Positions 20,442 to 31,233 of a stretch of DNA of 64,000 bases are shown in pieces (positions within the stretch are counted from its first letter, which is position 1; each line of letters opens with the position of its first letter). The notes under the pieces were generated by a model, which saw nothing but the letters and a program-made list of their open reading frames with translations, was not told the DNA's origin and did not search any database. A program made the translations under genes and the position numbers. Origin of the DNA: Perognathus longimembris pacificus (Eukaryota > Chordata > Mammalia > Rodentia > Heteromyidae); contig NC_063161.1 of assembly GCF_023159225.1 (NCBI RefSeq), forward strand, positions 75,554,267 through 75,618,266, given 5' to 3'.

Positions 20442-20887
20442 GGGGGAGGGGTGCCAGCCTTGAGACTTGAACTCAGGTCCTGGGTGCGGTCCCTGAGCAT
20501 TTTTTTTTTCCTAGTCCTGGGCCTTGGACTCAGGCCCTGAGCACTGTCCCTGGCTTCTTCTTGCTCAAGGCTAGCACTCTGCCACTTGAGCCACAGCGCC
20601 ACTTCTGGCCATTTTCTATATATGTGGTGCTGGGGAATCAAACCCAAGGCTTCATGTATAAGAGGCAAGCCACTAGGCCATATTCCCAGCCCTTCCTGAG
20701 CTTTTTGTTTGAAGGCTAATACTCAATCACTTGACCCACAACTCAACTTCCAGCTTTTTTGATAGTTAATTGGAGATAAGAGTTTCACAGGCTTTCCTGG
20801 TGACCCAGCTGGCTTTGAACCGCAATCCTCAGATCTCAGCCTCTTGAGTAGCTAGGATTACAGGAGTGAGCCACCAGTGCTGGGCAG
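20442..20887 (-). mobile_element. B1-Geo SINE interrupted by an IDL-Geo SINE
   Basis: The two halves (20442-20505 and 20695-20887) together make one minus-strand B1-Geo; CCTGAGC is repeated at the junctions. Confidence 0.85.
20506..20694 (-). mobile_element. IDL-Geo SINE nested in a B1-Geo SINE
   Basis: Full minus-strand dimer from the T-run to CCCAGCCC. Confidence 0.9.
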
Positions 20888-21483
20888 GCTTTTAAAAAAT
20901 TTGTTAGTTTCTGCAAGTAGGCTGAAATATATATACATATATATTAAAATATATAAATATATATATCTACCTATCTATATATTGTAAAGGTGATGAACAG
21001 GAGGGTTACAATTACAAATGTCTGGGCAGGATTTTAACCTTAGTTTTTTTGCTCAGGTAGCCTCAGGCCATGGTCCTCCCACATTGACCTCCCTAGTAAC
21101 CAGAGAACAGAGAACAGACATGTGCCTGCGCCCACCAGGTCTTGGCTAATACTGGCATTTTAAGGATTTTAAACTCCGGAAACATCAGAGCACAAACCTT
21201 AGCAAGAATGCAGTTTCTATGAAGGTGTTTTTTCCTTAGAGGGGTGGGGCAAAGTCCAGAGCAGGGAGAAAGAGCATGGTGGATGCCTGTGGCAGCAAAC
21301 CCACCAAGAAATCAGGTAAGACACCCTGAAGACTGTCTTCCAAGGTGTTAATGAGATCTTAAAATGTGACCTTAGTTTTACCCAAAGACTGATACGATCT
21401 AAGAAAACAGCCTCTGTTGTGCACTGGAGAATCTGTTTTCCAGGCCCTTGCCCCATACTGTAACTTCAAAAGGGGAATCATCA
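20888..21483. other. AT-rich tract then unique DNA
   Basis: A run of TA-rich sequence at 20920-20985 (ATATAT repeats). The remainder, to 21483, is unrecognised. Confidence 0.5.
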
Positions 21484-21690
21484 TGGGCTGGGAATGTGGC
21501 CTTAGTGGTCAAGCGCTTGCCTAGCATGCATGAAGCCCTGGGTTCAATTCATCAGCACCACATAAACAGAAAAGGCCAGAAGTGGTGCTGTGGCTCAAGT
21601 GGTAGAGTGCTAGCCTTGAGCAAAAGGAAGCTCAGGGACAGTGCCCAGGCCCTGAGTTCAAGCTCTAGGACTGGTGGGGGGGGGGGTGGA
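21484..21690 (+). mobile_element. IDL-Geo SINE
   Basis: Full dimer ending in a G run rather than an A tail. GGAATCAT repeats on both sides. Confidence 0.9.
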
Positions 21691-22085
21691 GAGGAATCAT
21701 TCAAAGGCTGTTAGAAAGCCTGGGACTAACAGGCAAAGAATTCTGAAATTTTTCATTCATTTGTTTACTTCCTTAATGGAGATACATCCACAATTGAACC
21801 TTGACTGATTGAAAAGGCCATCACACATTGCCTGTATTACACTCTAATTCCTGCCAAGGGGCTCTTTATTCTGTGTTTGTTCTATATGGTTTAGGAAGCC
21901 TAGCTCTTCCGGGACGGTGTGCCGGCCACATGTGCCATGCCCATGCTGGCACACTGCCTGCAGAAATGACAAAAATGATCACAGACTTGATTCTCTTAAA
22001 CTGATGATTAACTACTCTGATGAAAGCTAAAAAGTAAATTGTATATTAAAATCTGAACTAACTTAATGTTGCCTGGAATAATTTC

Positions 22086-22258
22086 AGAATCAGGGTTTGA
22101 GCACTGTCCCTGGCTTCTTTTTGCTCAAGGCTAGCGCTCTACCACTTGAGCCACAGTGCCACTTCGGGCTTTTTCTGCTTATGTGGTACTGAGGAATTGA
22201 ACTCAAGGCTTCATGCATGCTAGATAAACACTCTACCAGTAAACCACATTGCCAGCCC
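22086..22258 (-). mobile_element. IDL-Geo SINE
   Basis: Minus-strand dimer missing the first bases of the right-monomer end. Confidence 0.88.
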
Positions 22259-22427
22259 TGGTCTGTACCTTTTAATGCAGAAAACACCATAGCTCTCTCC
22301 AAGGAACTGACCAGATCTGTATGTGCTAAAGGAGTGGACGTGTCTGGGACAAACCAAAGCCAGATACAGGCCAGAGGTCAGACATTCCACACCAAGAAAA
22401 CAAACAGATCCTAAGAAAGAGAAGGCC

Positions 22428-22533
22428 CTTGGCACACTGTAATTCTAACACTACTGAGGCTGAGGCAGGAAGATCGGGAGTTTGAGGGCTTCATGAGGCA
22501 AGTCTGAGCTACATTGAGACTCTGTTTCCCAGC
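22428..22533 (+). repeat. B1-like SINE
   Basis: A 7SL-type monomer (GAGGCTGAGGCAGGAAGATC) without a Geo half. Confidence 0.7.
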
Positions 22534-22865
22534 ACTCCTCAAAGTTAAAAGAAAAAGAAAAGGAAGGCCCTCATGTTTTATTCCTTTAATACAGGGATAG
22601 TTTTCATTTGTAACTGTGAGTTTGGCAAGAAAAGTGAACTGTGACCCGGTGAGTGGCAGAAGGCATTTCAGAGTTTACAGCATGCTCTCTGGGAAACTCA
22701 GAGCCAACACTGGTGAAATCATCTCTGACCACTCACCAGATTCACAAGACCTTGCTCAAAACTGTGGTTTATAAAAATCAACTTTAGCCTCAAAAAACAA
22801 AATATCATTGTTCTAAAGGTGTTCCAATGAAGGTTATTAAAAGGCAATAATTGTTCAAAACTGGA

Positions 22866-23066
22866 ACGCAAACCACTCTGGAGACTGAGATCTGAGGACC
22901 ATAGTTCCAAGTCAGCCCAGGCTGACCAGGAAAGCCCAGGAGACTCTTATCTCTAATTAACCACTAAAACGCCAGAAATGGAGCTGTGGCTCAAGTGGTA
23001 GAACTCTAGCCTTGAGCACAAAAGCTCAGGGACAGCTCTCAGGCCCTGAGTTCAAGCCCCAGGACC

Positions 23067-23069
<3 letters not shown>
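22866..23069 (+). mobile_element. B1-Geo SINE, 5'-shortened
   Basis: Head begins within CTCTGGAGACTGAGATCTGA. The right monomer is complete and its tail is the adjoining (CA)n. Confidence 0.85.
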
Positions 23070-23125
<56 letters not shown>

Positions 23126-23135
23126 ACAAACACAC
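23070..23135. repeat. (CA)n microsatellite
   Basis: About 24 pure units, then CAAACA variants, grown from the SINE tail. Confidence 0.97.
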
Positions 23136-23137
23136 GG

Positions 23138-23366
23138 CAATGGCACTGGGTGCTGTTATCACAGGCTCATGCCCGTAATACTAGCTACTCAGAAGGCTGT
23201 GATTTGAGGATCCTCGTTCAAAGCCAGCCCAGGTAGGAAAGTCCATGAGACTTTAACCACCAAAAAGCTGGAAGTGAAGCTGTGGCTCACTGCTAGAGCA
23301 CCATCCTTGAGCAGAAAAGCTAAGAGACAGTACCTAGGCCCTAAGCTCAAGCCTCAGTGCCATCAC
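23138..23366 (+). mobile_element. B1-Geo SINE
   Basis: Complete but diverged. Confidence 0.8.
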
Positions 23367-23404
23367 AGAAATAAATCCATAAGTATAAAGGAGAGGGCAA
23401 TGGA

Positions 23405-23685
23405 AGTGCCAAATGTGGTCTCCTGTAATCCCAGCTCTCTGAGGCAGAGATAGGGAGAATTAAAGAGTTCTGGGCCAGCCAGGCCCAGTTGCTCATACCT
23501 GTAATTAATCTTAGCAACTCAGGAATCTGAGGTCTGAGGATTGCAATTCAAAGCCAGCCATAAGACCCTTATCTCCAATTAACCACCAAAAAGCCAGAAG
23601 TTAAAGTGTGCACTCAAGTGGGAGAATGCTAGCCTTCAGCAAAAAAGTGAGTGCAATGCCTTGAATTCAAACCTCTGTACCAGTA
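23405..23685 (+). mobile_element. B1-like piece followed by a B1-Geo SINE
   Basis: An old B1-type segment lies at 23405-23475, then a B1-Geo dimer at 23478-23685 whose tail continues as the purine tract. Confidence 0.75.
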
Positions 23686-23686
23686 C

Positions 23687-23865
23687 AAAAAGGAGGAGGA
23701 GGAGGGGGGGAGGGGGAAGGGGAGGGGAGGGGAGGGGGAGGGGGAGGGGGAGGGGGGAGGGGAAGGGGGAGGGGGAGGAGGAGGGGGAGGAGGAGGGGGA
23801 GGAGGAGGGGGAGGAGGAGGGGGAGGAGGAGGAGGAGGAGGAGGAGGAGGAGGAGAAAGGAAGGA
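23687..23865 (+). repeat. 179-base uninterrupted polypurine tract (GGA/GGGGA)n
   Basis: Only A and G occur on the plus strand across the whole tract, arranged as GGGGA, GGGGGA and GGA units. Confidence 0.96.
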
Positions 23866-23943
23866 CAAGGTGAGTATGGTCAAAGTATTTTATATGCATG
23901 CTTGAAAATAGTGAAACCCATTCACATAAAAAAGAAAGGCTGA

Positions 23944-24113
23944 AAACGGGCACGAATTGGTGGCTCACGCCTGTAATCCTAACTGCTCAGGAGGCTGAGA
24001 TCTGAGGATTGTGGTTCAAAGCCAGTCTGGGAAGGAAAGTCCATGAGACTTTTATCTCCAATTAACTATCAAAAAGCCAGAAGAAGCGGGGCTGTGATTC
24101 AAATGGTAGAATG
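23944..24113 (+). mobile_element. B1-Geo SINE, cut in its right monomer
   Basis: Head and the start of the right monomer are good to AATGCTAGCCT, where the 24114-24790 element begins. Confidence 0.82.
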
Positions 24114-24790
24114 CTAGCCTCTAATTGTTCTATTCTGAGTGAGAAAATCCACCCGCTTCCACAGGCTTCTCCTGTCCACAGGCCTCTGTTCTTCATAGGC
24201 CTCTCCCCTCTCTGAGGGACTCCACTTTCCACATGGCTCTCTATGGGCCTCCGCTCTGCTCTGCTCTGCTCTGCTCTCTGCATCCACTCTGGCTTTGACA
24301 GGCACCAGGCTTCGGACTTTCCCACAGACCTCAGGCTCCGGTCTCCTCAGCAGGCCTCAGGCTGTTCCCGGCTAGGCTCTGCAGGCCTTTCCTCCTTTCC
24401 TGCCCGGAGCTAGGCGGCTCCATTCCCTGCAGGCCCAGACTCGGGCCTCCCTCCGCTGCTGGTCCGGGCTTGGGCACCCCAGTCCACAGGCCGGGAGCTC
24501 GGGCCCTCCTCTGTCCGCAGGCCTGGGCTCCCCTCAGGCCTGAGGGGAACCCGGGCACTGCTCACCTCCACAAGACACCTCCAGTGCATTGCTTTCCCCG
24601 TGCTTCTCTTCCTTCCCTCGGAAATACCGCCCTCTTATATCCCCTGGCTGCCTGCAGTCTGGCGGGGTGGTTCCGGTCCCCTTAACGTGGGGCAGGATCC
24701 CCTTTTACTCTCCGCAGTGGGGCGTAGCAGTAACAACATGGGGCAGGGCTTCCCGCTCCCCCCCCCCCCACCCCGCCCCAGGTTATTACA
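24114..24790 (-). mobile_element. Unidentified GC-rich inserted element (LTR-like?)
   Basis: A GC-rich block of about 677 bases interrupts a SINE, with GAATG at both edges (24109-24113 and 24791-24795). Read on the minus strand it starts near TGTAATAACCTGGGGCGGGG, has a TATA-like GGATATAAGAGG (complement of 24635-24646), then degenerate repeats around GGCCTGTGGA and a (CAGAG)n run (24254-24280). The layout resembles a promoter-bearing LTR, but I do not recognise the family. Confidence 0.4.
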
Positions 24791-24795
24791 GAATG

Positions 24796-25270
24796 AAAAA
24801 GCTAAAGAACAAACAAACAAAAAGGTAAAGCAATGAAGGAAAATAAGAAGGGAGGAAGAGAGACAAGGAGGGAGGGACAGAAGACCCCTCCCGCAAATAC
24901 TTCATATGTGGCAATTACAAGACCATAGGGATATATGGAAAGCCTGTCTGGAGGACTCCATCACCTTTCTTGAACTGTACTTGCAAAAAAAACAAATCTC
25001 ATCTATGAACTCCTATAGTGGCCAAGATGAAGCTATCTTAGACAAGGTGTGGATTTGTAAGCTAATTGTATCTTTTGTGTTTGTTTTTATTCTGTTATTT
25101 ACTTACCTTTGGTGTTTATGAGATGGGATCTTGCCCTGAAGCCCTAATGGCCCTAGGTTTGCATTCTTCCTGCTTTGGGCTGCACATGCTGAGATTTAGG
25201 TATGGCTCTACTTCCTTTTTCCCTTTCTTCCTTCCTTCTCCCTTTTCCTCCTCATTCTCTTCCTCCACTT
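24796..25270. other. Unique DNA
   Basis: A purine-rich stretch at 24830-24890, then AT-rich sequence. Nothing recognised. Confidence 0.5.
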
Positions 25271-25274
25271 TCTT

Positions 25275-25470
25275 TTTGCAGTGCTGGGAATTGAACCCAA
25301 GGCCTTGTATGCTGGGCAAGCAATTCACCTTGGATCTACCTCTCTAGCCCTACTTTACTTACTATATTACCAAAGCTGTCCCTGAACTCCTGGGCTCAAG
25401 CGATCCTCCTACCTCAGCCTCTGAGGAGCCGGGATTACAGATATGTGCTACCACTGTCTGCTTATCCTCT
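25275..25470 (-). repeat. Old ID-like monomer and B1/Alu-like SINE
   Basis: The complement of an ID B-box region (GGGAATTGAACCCAAGGCC) lies at 25275-25350, then a reverse 7SL monomer (TGGGCTCAAGCGATCCTCCT, GGGATTACAG) at 25352-25455. Confidence 0.65.
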
Positions 25471-25472
25471 GA

Positions 25473-25677
25473 TTTTTTTTTTTTTTTTTTTGGCCAGTCC
25501 TGGGCCTTGGACTCAGGGCCTGAGCACTGTCCCTGGCTTCTTCCCACTCAAGGCTAGCACTCTGCCACTTGAGTCACAGCGCCACTTCTGGCCGTTTTCT
25601 GTATATGTGGTGCTGGGGAATCGAACCTAGGGCCTCGTGTATACGAGGCAGGCACTCTTGCCACTAGGCTATATCCC
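25473..25677 (-). mobile_element. IDL-Geo SINE
   Basis: Young full dimer with a T-run. Target duplication CTTATCCTCTGATTTT at 25461-25476 and 25678-25693. Confidence 0.95.
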
Positions 25678-25693
25678 CTTATCCTCTGATTTT

Positions 25694-26118
25694 AAGGAGG
25701 AGAAAACCGGATGCCAAAGAGGCTCAGTCATTCACCAAATGGAGAAGAGCAGCTCTTAGGCCAGCTGCTACCAAGAGGGGTCTCCTGCAGGAAAACTGGC
25801 ACCTGCTCCCAAAATTCAACTCACAACAGCAAAGCATTACAGAACACCTCAAGGGACAAGGAGTTTGTCCTTTGCCTTTTCCATCCCTTTCAGCAAGTGG
25901 TGTTTCTCAACTTTGTGTAAGTGCAGACTGTTGAGCAGCACCTGCTCCTGAACTAAGAGAAATGGCATTCTGTTTGAAATCAAGTGCAAGGCTGGGGTAG
26001 GTCAGGACCCTTCCAGACTCCTTCCCTAGAAGTCTGAAATGGCAGAGAAAGCATTTTCCTTTTCATGCATTTTTCGCAATGAGACTCATCAAGTGCATGT
26101 TGCTTTTGAAATAAAAGA
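25694..26118. other. Unique DNA, nothing recognised
   Basis: A 69-codon open frame (25711-25920) has no recognisable similarity. Confidence 0.4.
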
Positions 26119-26130
26119 AACTCATTCAAG

Positions 26131-26394
26131 TTAAGCACTGGAGGCTCACACCTGTAATCCTAGCTACTCAGGAGGCTGAGATCTGAGGATCATGGGTCAA
26201 AGCCAACCAGGACAAGAAAGTCCATGAAACTCTTATCCCCAATTAACCACAAGAAAACCAGAAGTGGAGCTCTGGCTCAAGTGGTAGAGCACTAGCTTTG
26301 AGCTAAAACAAAAACAAAAACAAAAAAGCTCAGGAGCAGCACCTAGGTCCCAAGTTCAAGTCCCATGACTGAAAGAAAAACAAAAACAAAAACA
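26131..26394 (+). mobile_element. B1-Geo SINE
   Basis: Complete, with an internal (AAAAC)n expansion in the right monomer (about 26306-26328) and an A-rich tail. CTCATTCAA flanks both sides. Confidence 0.88.
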
Positions 26395-26451
26395 CCTCAT
26401 TCAAACAGCAGCAATCTCCTCTATAAAAAAAAAAAAAAGGGGGCAACTGCG

Positions 26452-26655
26452 GGGGCTGGGAATATGGCCTAGTGCCAAGAGTGCTTGTCTCATATACATG
26501 AAGCCCTGGGTTCGATTCCTCAGCACCACATATATAGAAAAGGCCAGAAGAGGCGCTGTGGCTCAAGTGGTAGAGTGCTATTCTTGAGTAAAAACAAGCC
26601 AGGGACAGTGCTCAGGCCCTGGGTTCAAGCCCCAGGACTAGCAAAAAAATAAAGC
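26452..26655 (+). mobile_element. IDL-Geo SINE
   Basis: Full dimer with a short A tail. Confidence 0.9.
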
Positions 26656-26728
26656 AATGAATTCCAAAAGTAAAGTAGCCAATGTACACACATGAAGATG
26701 AAAATGTACCCAGGGAACCTGCTATGTG

Positions 26729-27025
26729 CATGAGGGATGGTGGGGGGATGGTGGGAGGGGGATGAGGATGGGCATAATGGGAGGGGTGAAGTGAGGATGG
26801 TGGGGAAAGAGTGGGAGGGGTGATGGGAGGAGGATGGGGAGGAGGATAATAGGAGTGAGGTGAGGATTGTGGGAGGGGAGGGTGATGGAAGGAGGGTAGG
26901 GTGATGGAAGGAGGGTAAGGAAGGGGTTAGTGGAAGGGGAAGTGGAGGGATGACTGATCAAATGCATTATACACATGAATGAATACATATTACACTGCAA
27001 CCTCCTGTACAACTGTTGGAATATA
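26729..27025 (+). mobile_element. Old rodent L1 3' UTR with polypurine/GGATGG tract
   Basis: A 230-base G-rich tract of GGGATGGTGGG-type units is followed by TGATCAAATGCATTATACAC and CCTCCTGTACAACTGTTGG. The same order is seen in reverse at 7345-7500, which suggests a shared L1 3' end. Confidence 0.55.
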
Positions 27026-27709
27026 TCAACGACAACAAAAAGGAATTCTGCAAGTATTTTTTATCAGTGATAGTATTTATTGGACTTCACTCCACTGAAA
27101 ACTTACCCTGAGAAATAGAATTAGCACTCATTCCCTGTGGTTTCCAGAACATGAAAGTGGGGAGCCATGGGAGAGAAGGGAGAGCCTGAGAGAGAGCTGA
27201 GCAGGAGCAGGGAACTCCTTGTGACAGTTTCGGGGTGGGGTCTTGCTGCCTTTCCCTTCTCAGACCTTCAGTTCTATATTTTGCACAAGAAAGTGCTCCA
27301 GGCCTGTTCCACTTATCTTTCATATTCTTGAGCCCCAGCTGGTTCTTCAGGTTTCTAATGCAAGAGGGAAGCCCTGAGCTAGCACAATCTGCCCCAACCA
27401 CCTCTGGAATTCTCCCTGTGGAAACAACACGATAAAGTTAGATGATGCAGACATCCACTGCAAAGGGAAATGAAGCAGAATGAAGTACGCTGGGAGCAAC
27501 TTAAGCAAAGTGGAAGTGGGAGGCGATTTTGCACATCTAGATGCAGGGAGATACATTGGGGATTGTTCTGGGGTCGGAGAGAATCCAGTGATGAACACCA
27601 GGATCTCTTCATCATGGCCTAACAGTATCAAAGTCTGGGTATTTCTTTACATGGCACCCATTTTTATTACAAAAAAAAAAGTAACATGCTTAAACATTTT
27701 AGGAATACA
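27026..27709. other. Unique DNA, nothing recognised
   Basis: Open frames of 66-104 codons occur on both strands but none is recognisable. Confidence 0.4.
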
Positions 27710-27723
27710 AAAAATGCTAAGTG

Positions 27724-27921
27724 GGAGCTGGGAATATGGCCTAGTGGTAGAATGCTTGCTTCATATACATGAAGATCTGGGTTTGATTCCTCAGCACCAC
27801 ATATACAGAAAAGGTCAGAAGTGGCGCTGTGGCTCAAGTGGTATGGTGCTAGCCTTGAGCAAAAAGAAGCCAGGGCTCAGGCCCTGAGCTCAAGCCCCAG
27901 GACTGGAAAAAAAAAAAAAAA
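27724..27921 (+). mobile_element. IDL-Geo SINE
   Basis: Dimer with a short internal deletion before GGGCTCAGGCCC. AATGCTAAGTGG / AAAGCTAAGTGGG flank it. Confidence 0.9.
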
Positions 27922-28039
27922 AAAAAGCTAAGTGGGTTATTTCAAAGGTAGAATGTGGTAGCAGTAGAACGTGCTTAAGATTCACTGTTTCACAGAGACT
28001 GTTTAGCAAAAGGATTTATTTCTTCTGTGACTTGTGCTT

Positions 28040-28145
28040 TGAGACAGGGTCTGTTTGGTTATGTAGCCCAGGGCTGGCCTTGAATTCCAGTTCTTCTTCC
28101 CAACTCAGCCTCCAAAGTGTTGGGATTATATACACTACTGCTCCA
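28040..28145 (-). repeat. B1-like SINE
   Basis: Reverse 7SL pattern (GAGACAGGGTCTGTTTGG, TATGTAGCCCAGGGCTGG). Confidence 0.7.
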
Positions 28146-28269
28146 TCAAGAATTTTGAAGACTATACCTAGGAGCTACTACAGAAATTAGTACAGCTGGA
28201 TTAAACAATGACCACGGAGAGAGGAGGCAGGCAGGAGAGAAGCAATGGAAGTTCAACTAAACAGAACCT

Positions 28270-28463
28270 AGAAGTTGGGCACCATGGTATATGTCTGTAA
28301 TCCAGGCATTTGTACTTTCCAAATGAATTCTAAGAGTCATCTCTATACCATTGCCAGACCGACTTGTTGGGTACAGTGGTGCATTCCTGTAATCCTAGCA
28401 CTCCTGAAGCTGAGGTAGGGATCATCAGTCCCTGGGCTACAGAGTGAGACCCTGTTTAAAATA
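28270..28463 (+). repeat. Two B1-like SINE pieces
   Basis: A short head at 28275-28330 and a fuller monomer at 28368-28463 (CCTGTAATCCTAGCACTCCT ... GAGTGAGACCCTG). Confidence 0.65.
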
Positions 28464-28597
28464 GAAATCAGATATTTGAGCACAGACACCTTGAAGACCA
28501 CTCCAAACCAACCTCAGTCACTCTTTGCGGGCTAGCACTCTACCACTTGAGTCGCTCCTGAAATTCAGCCATGAACCTGGCTGGGAGCAGGAAGAAG

Positions 28598-28668
28598 GAG
28601 ATAGATGACTCAGAGGCTAGAGGAGGGTATGATTCAGAGGCTAGAGGAGGAGATGACTCAGAGGCCTC
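28598..28668 (+). repeat. Short tandem repeat, 2.5 units of about 27 bases
   Basis: The unit GATGACTCAGAGGCTAGAGG is repeated with small changes. Confidence 0.8.
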
Positions 28669-29014
28669 TGGCTTGAGTGACAGGATAGTGGAGATGTAGG
28701 AGGTTGATGGAGAAACAAATGATCAGAGGATAAAAACCAAGAGCTTCATATAGGACACTATAACTTTGGATATACCTATGGAAATGTTGGTGAATCAGTG
28801 GTGGCAAGCTAAGGCTATAGATTTGACAGCTGTTAGCATTTAGACCTATGGAAGATATCATTGAGAGAGATGTAGAAGAGCCCTGCCCAGTGTTCCCTTT
28901 AGAACCTGTCAGGAAGAAAACAAGCCCCAAAGTGGAAGGACATATCCCATAAATCAGGAAATAATTGCTGGGACAAGAAAATGACACCATGGAACAGGAT
29001 CAAGAAGGAAGGAA

Positions 29015-29150
29015 AAGCCAGGCATGGAAACCTATGCATTAGCCCAGCAGGGGGGTGTCAGAGGGAGGAACATTGCCAATTTGGTGCCAGCCTGAGCACC
29101 ATGTGAGTTCTTATAGCCCAGTTTGGACTATAAGATCCTATCTCAAACAA
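29015..29150 (+). repeat. Old B1-like SINE
   Basis: 7SL-type monomer with a G-rich interruption. Confidence 0.55.
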
Positions 29151-29158
29151 AACAAAAG

Positions 29159-29395
29159 CAGCTGGGCACTGGAGGCTCACGCCTGTAATCCTAGCTACTC
29201 AGGAGGCTGAGATCTGAGGATCACGGTTCAAAGCCAGCCTGGGCAGGAAAGTTCATGAGATTCTTACCTCCAATGAACCACTAGAAAACCAGAAGTGGTA
29301 TTGTGGCGCAAAGTGGTAGAGCACTAGCCTTGAGCTGCAGAGCTCAGGGACAGCACCCAGGCCCAGAGTTCAAGCCTCACGACTGCCCCCCCCAC
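29159..29395 (+). mobile_element. B1-Geo SINE
   Basis: Well preserved head (GGCTCACGCCTGTAATCCTA) and right monomer. Confidence 0.9.
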
Positions 29396-29429
29396 CAAAG
29401 CAATTAATTTAACAATCTCATGAACTTGC

Positions 29430-29635
29430 AACAAGGCATGATAGTGCATGCCTGTAATCCTAGTGCTGGGAGGTTCAGGAAGGAGTATCACAAGTTGCAG
29501 CCCACTCTAAATCACAGAGAGAGAACCTGTTTGGTTGGTTTTTAAAGGGCTGGAGGTGTGGCTCGCGAGGTAGTGTACCTTCCTAGCAGGTGTGTATGGT
29601 GCCAGATTTAGTCCTCAGTACTGTAAAAAGGAGAA
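29430..29635 (+). repeat. B1-like piece followed by an ID-like monomer
   Basis: 7SL type at 29430-29535, then an ID type at 29547-29635 (AAGGGCTGGAGGTGTGGCTC ... CTCAGTACTG). Confidence 0.65.
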
Positions 29636-30057
29636 AAAAAAAGGTTGGGAAGAGAACATGCTAATCAAAATAAGAAATACAGGGAAAATATTTGATTCAA
29701 TCAGTGGATTCAGAGAAATAAAAAATAGATTAAATCCACTGAAAAAAATAACTATAGGAATTAGAGAGAGGAGTCTAAGTCTGAGCAGCCAGCTAGTGAC
29801 ACTGGGGGTGAAGAGTTTAAAGAACAGGAAAGTCATACAGAGATAGCGGCAGGCCATCAACAGAAGCACATACCTGCAAAACCAGATATGGAAAAGAGTG
29901 GCCCACAGCCAATCCTGGCTATACCATGGAATTTCAGGGGTAAAGGACGCACTCCCTAGGCCTTCGGGCAGGAACTATGGTCTGTGAGTCACATTTAGCC
30001 AGCGGACTCCACAACCACAGCCAAAGCCAAAGGTCCCACAGTCAAAGCTCCAAAGGA
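29636..30057. other. Unique DNA, nothing recognised
   Basis: AT-rich then mixed sequence. Open frames of 84 codons on both strands carry no recognisable similarity. Confidence 0.4.
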
Positions 30058-30275
30058 GAGCTGGGAATGTAGCTTAGTAGTAGAGTGCTTTCCTAGCATG
30101 CATAAAGCCCTGGGTTCAATTCCTCAGTACCATATAAATAGAAAAGGCCCAAAGTGGACCTGTGGCTCAAGTGGTAGAGTGCTAGCCTTGAGCAAAAGTA
30201 GCTCAGGGACAATGCCCAGGCCTTGAGTTCAAGCACCTGGACTACAAAATAAAAATAAAAATAAAAATAAAAAAA
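30058..30275 (+). mobile_element. IDL-Geo SINE, older type
   Basis: Dimer with GTAGCTCAGGGACAATGCCC in the right half and an (AAAAT)n tail. Confidence 0.88.
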
Positions 30276-30589
30276 CCTCCAGGGAAGGCTGGAGACAAGA
30301 AAAAGGAGTCAAGAACATTCTACCAACATGTTATCCAGTATAAAAGCACAAGCAAAAGCTCCAAACATGTTCTAATTCAGGAAATCCAGCAGCTATGAGC
30401 TAACTGGAAAGTGTCAAAACATTTTAATCCTTTTTCATATCTTTAATGAATCTTAAAGAAATGAATCACTTTTATATAGCATATATAGGAAGTTCTGAAT
30501 TTTTTTTTCATTTTACTTTCATTTTTTTAGTTTCTATATCAGACAAAATTAATGCTACCTGTATTTTGTTGGTGGTGGTGATGGTGATG

Positions 30590-30800
30590 GGGCACAGGTC
30601 TGGGCACATCTCTGAGCTCTTTTGCTCAAAGCTGGCACTCTACCACTTTGAGCCATAGCTCCACTTTCAGTTTTCTGGTGGTTCATTGGAGATAAGAGTC
30701 TCACAGACTTTCCTTCCTGGGCTGAATTTGAACCACAATTCTCAGATCTCAGCCTCCTGGGTAGCTAGCATTACAGGGGTGAGCCACTGGCACCCAACGA
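30590..30800 (-). mobile_element. B1-Geo SINE
   Basis: Minus-strand dimer ending CACTGGCACCCAACG. A GGT/GAT-rich run lies at its 3' side. Confidence 0.82.
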
Positions 30801-30868
30801 TATCTGTATTTAAACTAAGACTTTGATATGTCTAATCAAATTGTATGAATATACAGACATGTAACCCC

Positions 30869-31228
30869 TGTTGTAGGGAGCAGAGCTGACTCCATCTTGA
30901 TTAGGGAAACATAGTAGGAAATGTTGGGGGAAGTAGATTAGGTCAACCTGACCCCAAAATTCTGCTTCTGTAATTGGCTTGCTTAACTTGTTTTTGCTTG
31001 CTCTACCCCCTGCATCAAGCACCTACATCTGTGCTATGCTTTTACCTTTATAAACCCCAATTTGAGGACTCCTTGGGGTCACGGTGGCAGCTCCCGAGTC
31101 TGCTCTGTGTCCCTGGCCAGTCAGTTCGCTTTTTGCTTCCCCAATAAATCTATCTTTTTGCTTGAGAATGTCTCTGAGTGGTGGACACTTGGAGGGACTT
31201 GGAATTTCCTCCTTCAAACCCCACAACG
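30869..31228 (+). mobile_element. Solo LTR of an endogenous retrovirus
   Basis: The 360-base element begins TGTTGTAGGG and ends CCCACAACG, near-inverted ends, with ACCCC on each side (30864-30868 and 31229-31233). It has a TATA box (TATAAA, 31049-31054) and a poly(A) signal (AATAAA, 31143-31148) in the order expected for U3-R-U5. No viral coding sequence is present, so it is a recombined remnant. Confidence 0.75.
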
Positions 31229-31233
31229 ACCCC

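Noticed and set aside
23070..23135. Repeated short units that could suggest a CRISPR-like array
   Set aside because: This is a simple (CA)n microsatellite in mammalian DNA without spacers.
23629..23968. Poly-Pro, poly-Ser and poly-Gly frames
   Set aside because: Translations of the purine microsatellite.
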